A stretch of 6,342 nt of DNA, taken from the NCBI GenBank assembly GCA_964517075.1, contig CAZFAT010000013.1, positions 1 to 6,342 on the forward strand. Reading direction: 5' to 3'. The notes under the pieces are model-generated. The model saw only the letters and a program-made list of their open reading frames with translations, was not told the origin of the DNA and made no database searches. The stretch is from CAZFAT01 sp964517075. GTDB taxonomy: Bacteria > Acidobacteriota > Vicinamibacteria > Vicinamibacterales > SCN-69-37. The position numbers were made by a program, and so were the translations under genes. This document shows, in pieces, positions 5,105-6,342 of this stretch. The first letter of the stretch is position 1. Each line of letters begins with the position of its first letter.

Positions 5105-6342
5105 GTGCGCCTCTGGCCTGCTTCTTTCGGTGCTCGGGCCGCCGTGGTCCTTCTCGTGGGGGTTGCCGTCATCCTGGGCGTGCGCTCCCGGATGCGCAGC
5201 GCCGAGCCGGCCGAGCCGACCGCGGTGGTCACGCGGGGCGACTTCGTCGAAGTCCTGGAGACGCGGGGCGAGATCAGGCCGGTGCGATCGATTTTTCTGG
5301 CTGCTCCCTACCAGGCCGGCGAACTGCTGATCCTGGAGCTCACCGCCACGGGTACGGCCGTCAAGAAGGGGGACACGGTGGCGAAGTTCGACGCCGTGAC
5401 CCTGCGACGGACGGTGCAGGAAAAGCAGTCGGAGCTGCGGCAGGCGCGCGCGGAGATGGCCGAAGCCGCCGAGCGCGCGAAGATCCAGGAGCAGGCCGAC
5501 GCGGCCGCTGTCTACCGGGCCGAGAACGACGTCCGGCGCGCCAAACTCGACATCGGCGACCCCGCCGTGCTGTCGCAGAACGAGGTCGAGCGCACGCGTC
5601 TCTCGGTAGCGGATGCCGAACAGCGCCTGACCGAGGCCCGCGTCAAGCAGCAGGCCGCGCGCGAAACCGCCGCCGCCGACGTCCGGACGCGACAGCGCAA
5701 GGTCGAGAAGATCCAGGCCGACCTGGCGTACAGCGAACGCGCCATCAAGGTACTGGAACTCACCGCGCCGGCCGACGGCACGGTCAGCGTGATGCCCAAC
5801 CGCCGCGCCTCTTCGATTGCCGGTGGAGGGGCCCAGGACTTCAGGCCAGGCGACCGCGCCTATGCCGGCGCGCAGATTCTGGAGTTGCCGGACTTGTCCC
5901 AAGTTCACTTGTCCGGCCGGATCGAGGAAGGCGACCGCGGCCAGTTGAAGATTGGTCAGACCGCGACAGTCCGGCTCGACGCCATTCCCGACCGTGAGTA
6001 TCAGGCGACCGTCTCGGAGATCTCGCTGCTGGCCCGGCCGGACTACTCCTCCTGGCCGCCCACCAAGAATTTCGATGTCAGAGTGACGCTCCAGGACCAC
6101 GACGATCGGATCCGGCCCGGCATGAGCGCCGTGGCCCGCATCGCCGTGGGGCGGCTGCCGAACATGATCCTCGTCCCGGCCGCGGCCGTGTTCACGGCCG
6201 GCGGCCGGGCCGTGGCGTACCGGCAGGAGCGCGGGGACTTCGTGGAGGTGCCCATCGACATCATCCGCCGCGGGCGTGAACAGGTCGCCATCAAGGGCCT
6301 CGCCGAGGGCGACCGGATCGCCCTCACCCCGCCGGCCGGCAT
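5105..6342 (+). CDS. Membrane-anchored HlyD-family efflux adaptor subunit (3' end outside window)
   Basis: This is a second periplasmic adaptor of a multi-protein exporter. The frame is open from GTG 5105 to the window edge (412 codons plus two bases), so the C-terminus is missing. Residues about 11-26 (RAAVVLLVGVAVILGV) form one hydrophobic helix without a lipobox Cys, indicating an inner-membrane anchor. The order is a beta segment (VVTRGDFVEVLETRGEIRPV, 41-60), first lipoyl half (GTAVKKGDTVAKFD, 83-96), a long charged coiled-coil hairpin (about 100-215), second lipoyl half (LTAPADGTVSVMPN, 219-232; FRPGDRAYAGAQILELPD, 246-263), beta-barrel (VHLSGRIEEGDRG through RPGMSAVARIAV, 267-348) and a membrane-proximal domain beginning ILVPAAAVF (355-363). 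The barrel motif GQTATVRLDAIP parallels GQPAKVRLDAYP in the preceding adaptor, so the two are paralogues. The GTG start is supported by GGAGG 9 nt upstream. Its transporter partner is not visible; ABC (MacB-like) or RND are both possible. Confidence 0.9.
   Translation, partial: MRLWPASFGARAAVVLLVGVAVILGVRSRMRSAEPAEPTAVVTRGDFVEVLETRGEIRPVRSIFLAAPYQAGELLILELTATGTAVKKGDTVAKFDAVTLRRTVQEKQSELRQARAEMAEAAERAKIQEQADAAAVYRAENDVRRAKLDIGDPAVLSQNEVERTRLSVADAEQRLTEARVKQQAARETAAADVRTRQRKVEKIQADLAYSERAIKVLELTAPADGTVSVMPNRRASSIAGGGAQDFRPGDRAYAGAQILELPDLSQVHLSGRIEEGDRGQLKIGQTATVRLDAIPDREYQATVSEISLLARPDYSSWPPTKNFDVRVTLQDHDDRIRPGMSAVARIAVGRLPNMILVPAAAVFTAGGRAVAYRQERGDFVEVPIDIIRRGREQVAIKGLAEGDRIALTPPAG

Noticed and set aside
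4102..5232. 376-codon open frame on the minus strand
   Set aside because: It is the antisense shadow of the first adaptor gene. The composition is Arg/His/Leu-rich without recognisable motifs, while the + strand carries lipobox, lipoyl and barrel motifs.
5027..6100. 357-codon open frame on the minus strand
   Set aside because: It is antisense to the second adaptor gene, which has a strong ribosome-binding site and recognisable domains. The minus-strand product has no recognisable motif.

Overview
This is a GC-rich (roughly two-thirds G+C by eye), densely coded bacterial window. It carries three housekeeping genes, one PLP-enzyme gene, and the start of a membrane-transport operon. The first adaptor has a lipobox and the second an N-terminal membrane anchor, so the organism very probably has a Gram-negative-type, two-membrane envelope. 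The strong G/C bias at third codon positions and this gene mix would fit an acidobacterial (Vicinamibacteria-like) or similar soil genome. No marker here settles the phylum, so that placement is inference only.

Left part (1-2970): the window opens inside guaB (+ strand, IMP dehydrogenase, guanine nucleotide synthesis). It keeps the second half of CBS domain 2 and most of the catalytic barrel. Converging on it from the other strand is a two-gene unit, nnr then tsaE (transcribed right to left). nnr encodes the fused NAD(P)HX epimerase/dehydratase, a metabolite-repair enzyme. tsaE encodes the P-loop ATPase of the tRNA t6A37 pathway. nnr and tsaE overlap by 4 nt (GTGA), and the tsaE 3' end overlaps the guaB 3' end by 41 nt.

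Middle (2971-3951): a 114-bp divergent intergenic region separates nnr from a + strand class IV PLP aminotransferase of the branched-chain / D-amino-acid / aminodeoxychorismate-lyase fold. The intergenic region holds a 6-bp hairpin with a GCAA loop, a perfect 12-bp palindrome and three CGAGGG words. It is the only non-coding stretch in the window with visible structure.

Right part (3967-6342): two consecutive + strand genes encode HlyD/MFP-type adaptor proteins of an efflux or secretion system. The first is a putative lipoprotein that ends after the beta-barrel. The second is anchored by an N-terminal helix, starts 1 nt after the first one stops, continues into a membrane-proximal domain, and runs off the window. 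The transporter they serve (ABC/MacB-type, RND or other) is not visible and would be expected downstream.

I found no RNA genes, mobile elements, CRISPR arrays or clear intrinsic terminators. Most of the window is ordinary conserved bacterial sequence. The points most worth a second look are the paired, differently anchored adaptors and the structured divergent intergenic region.
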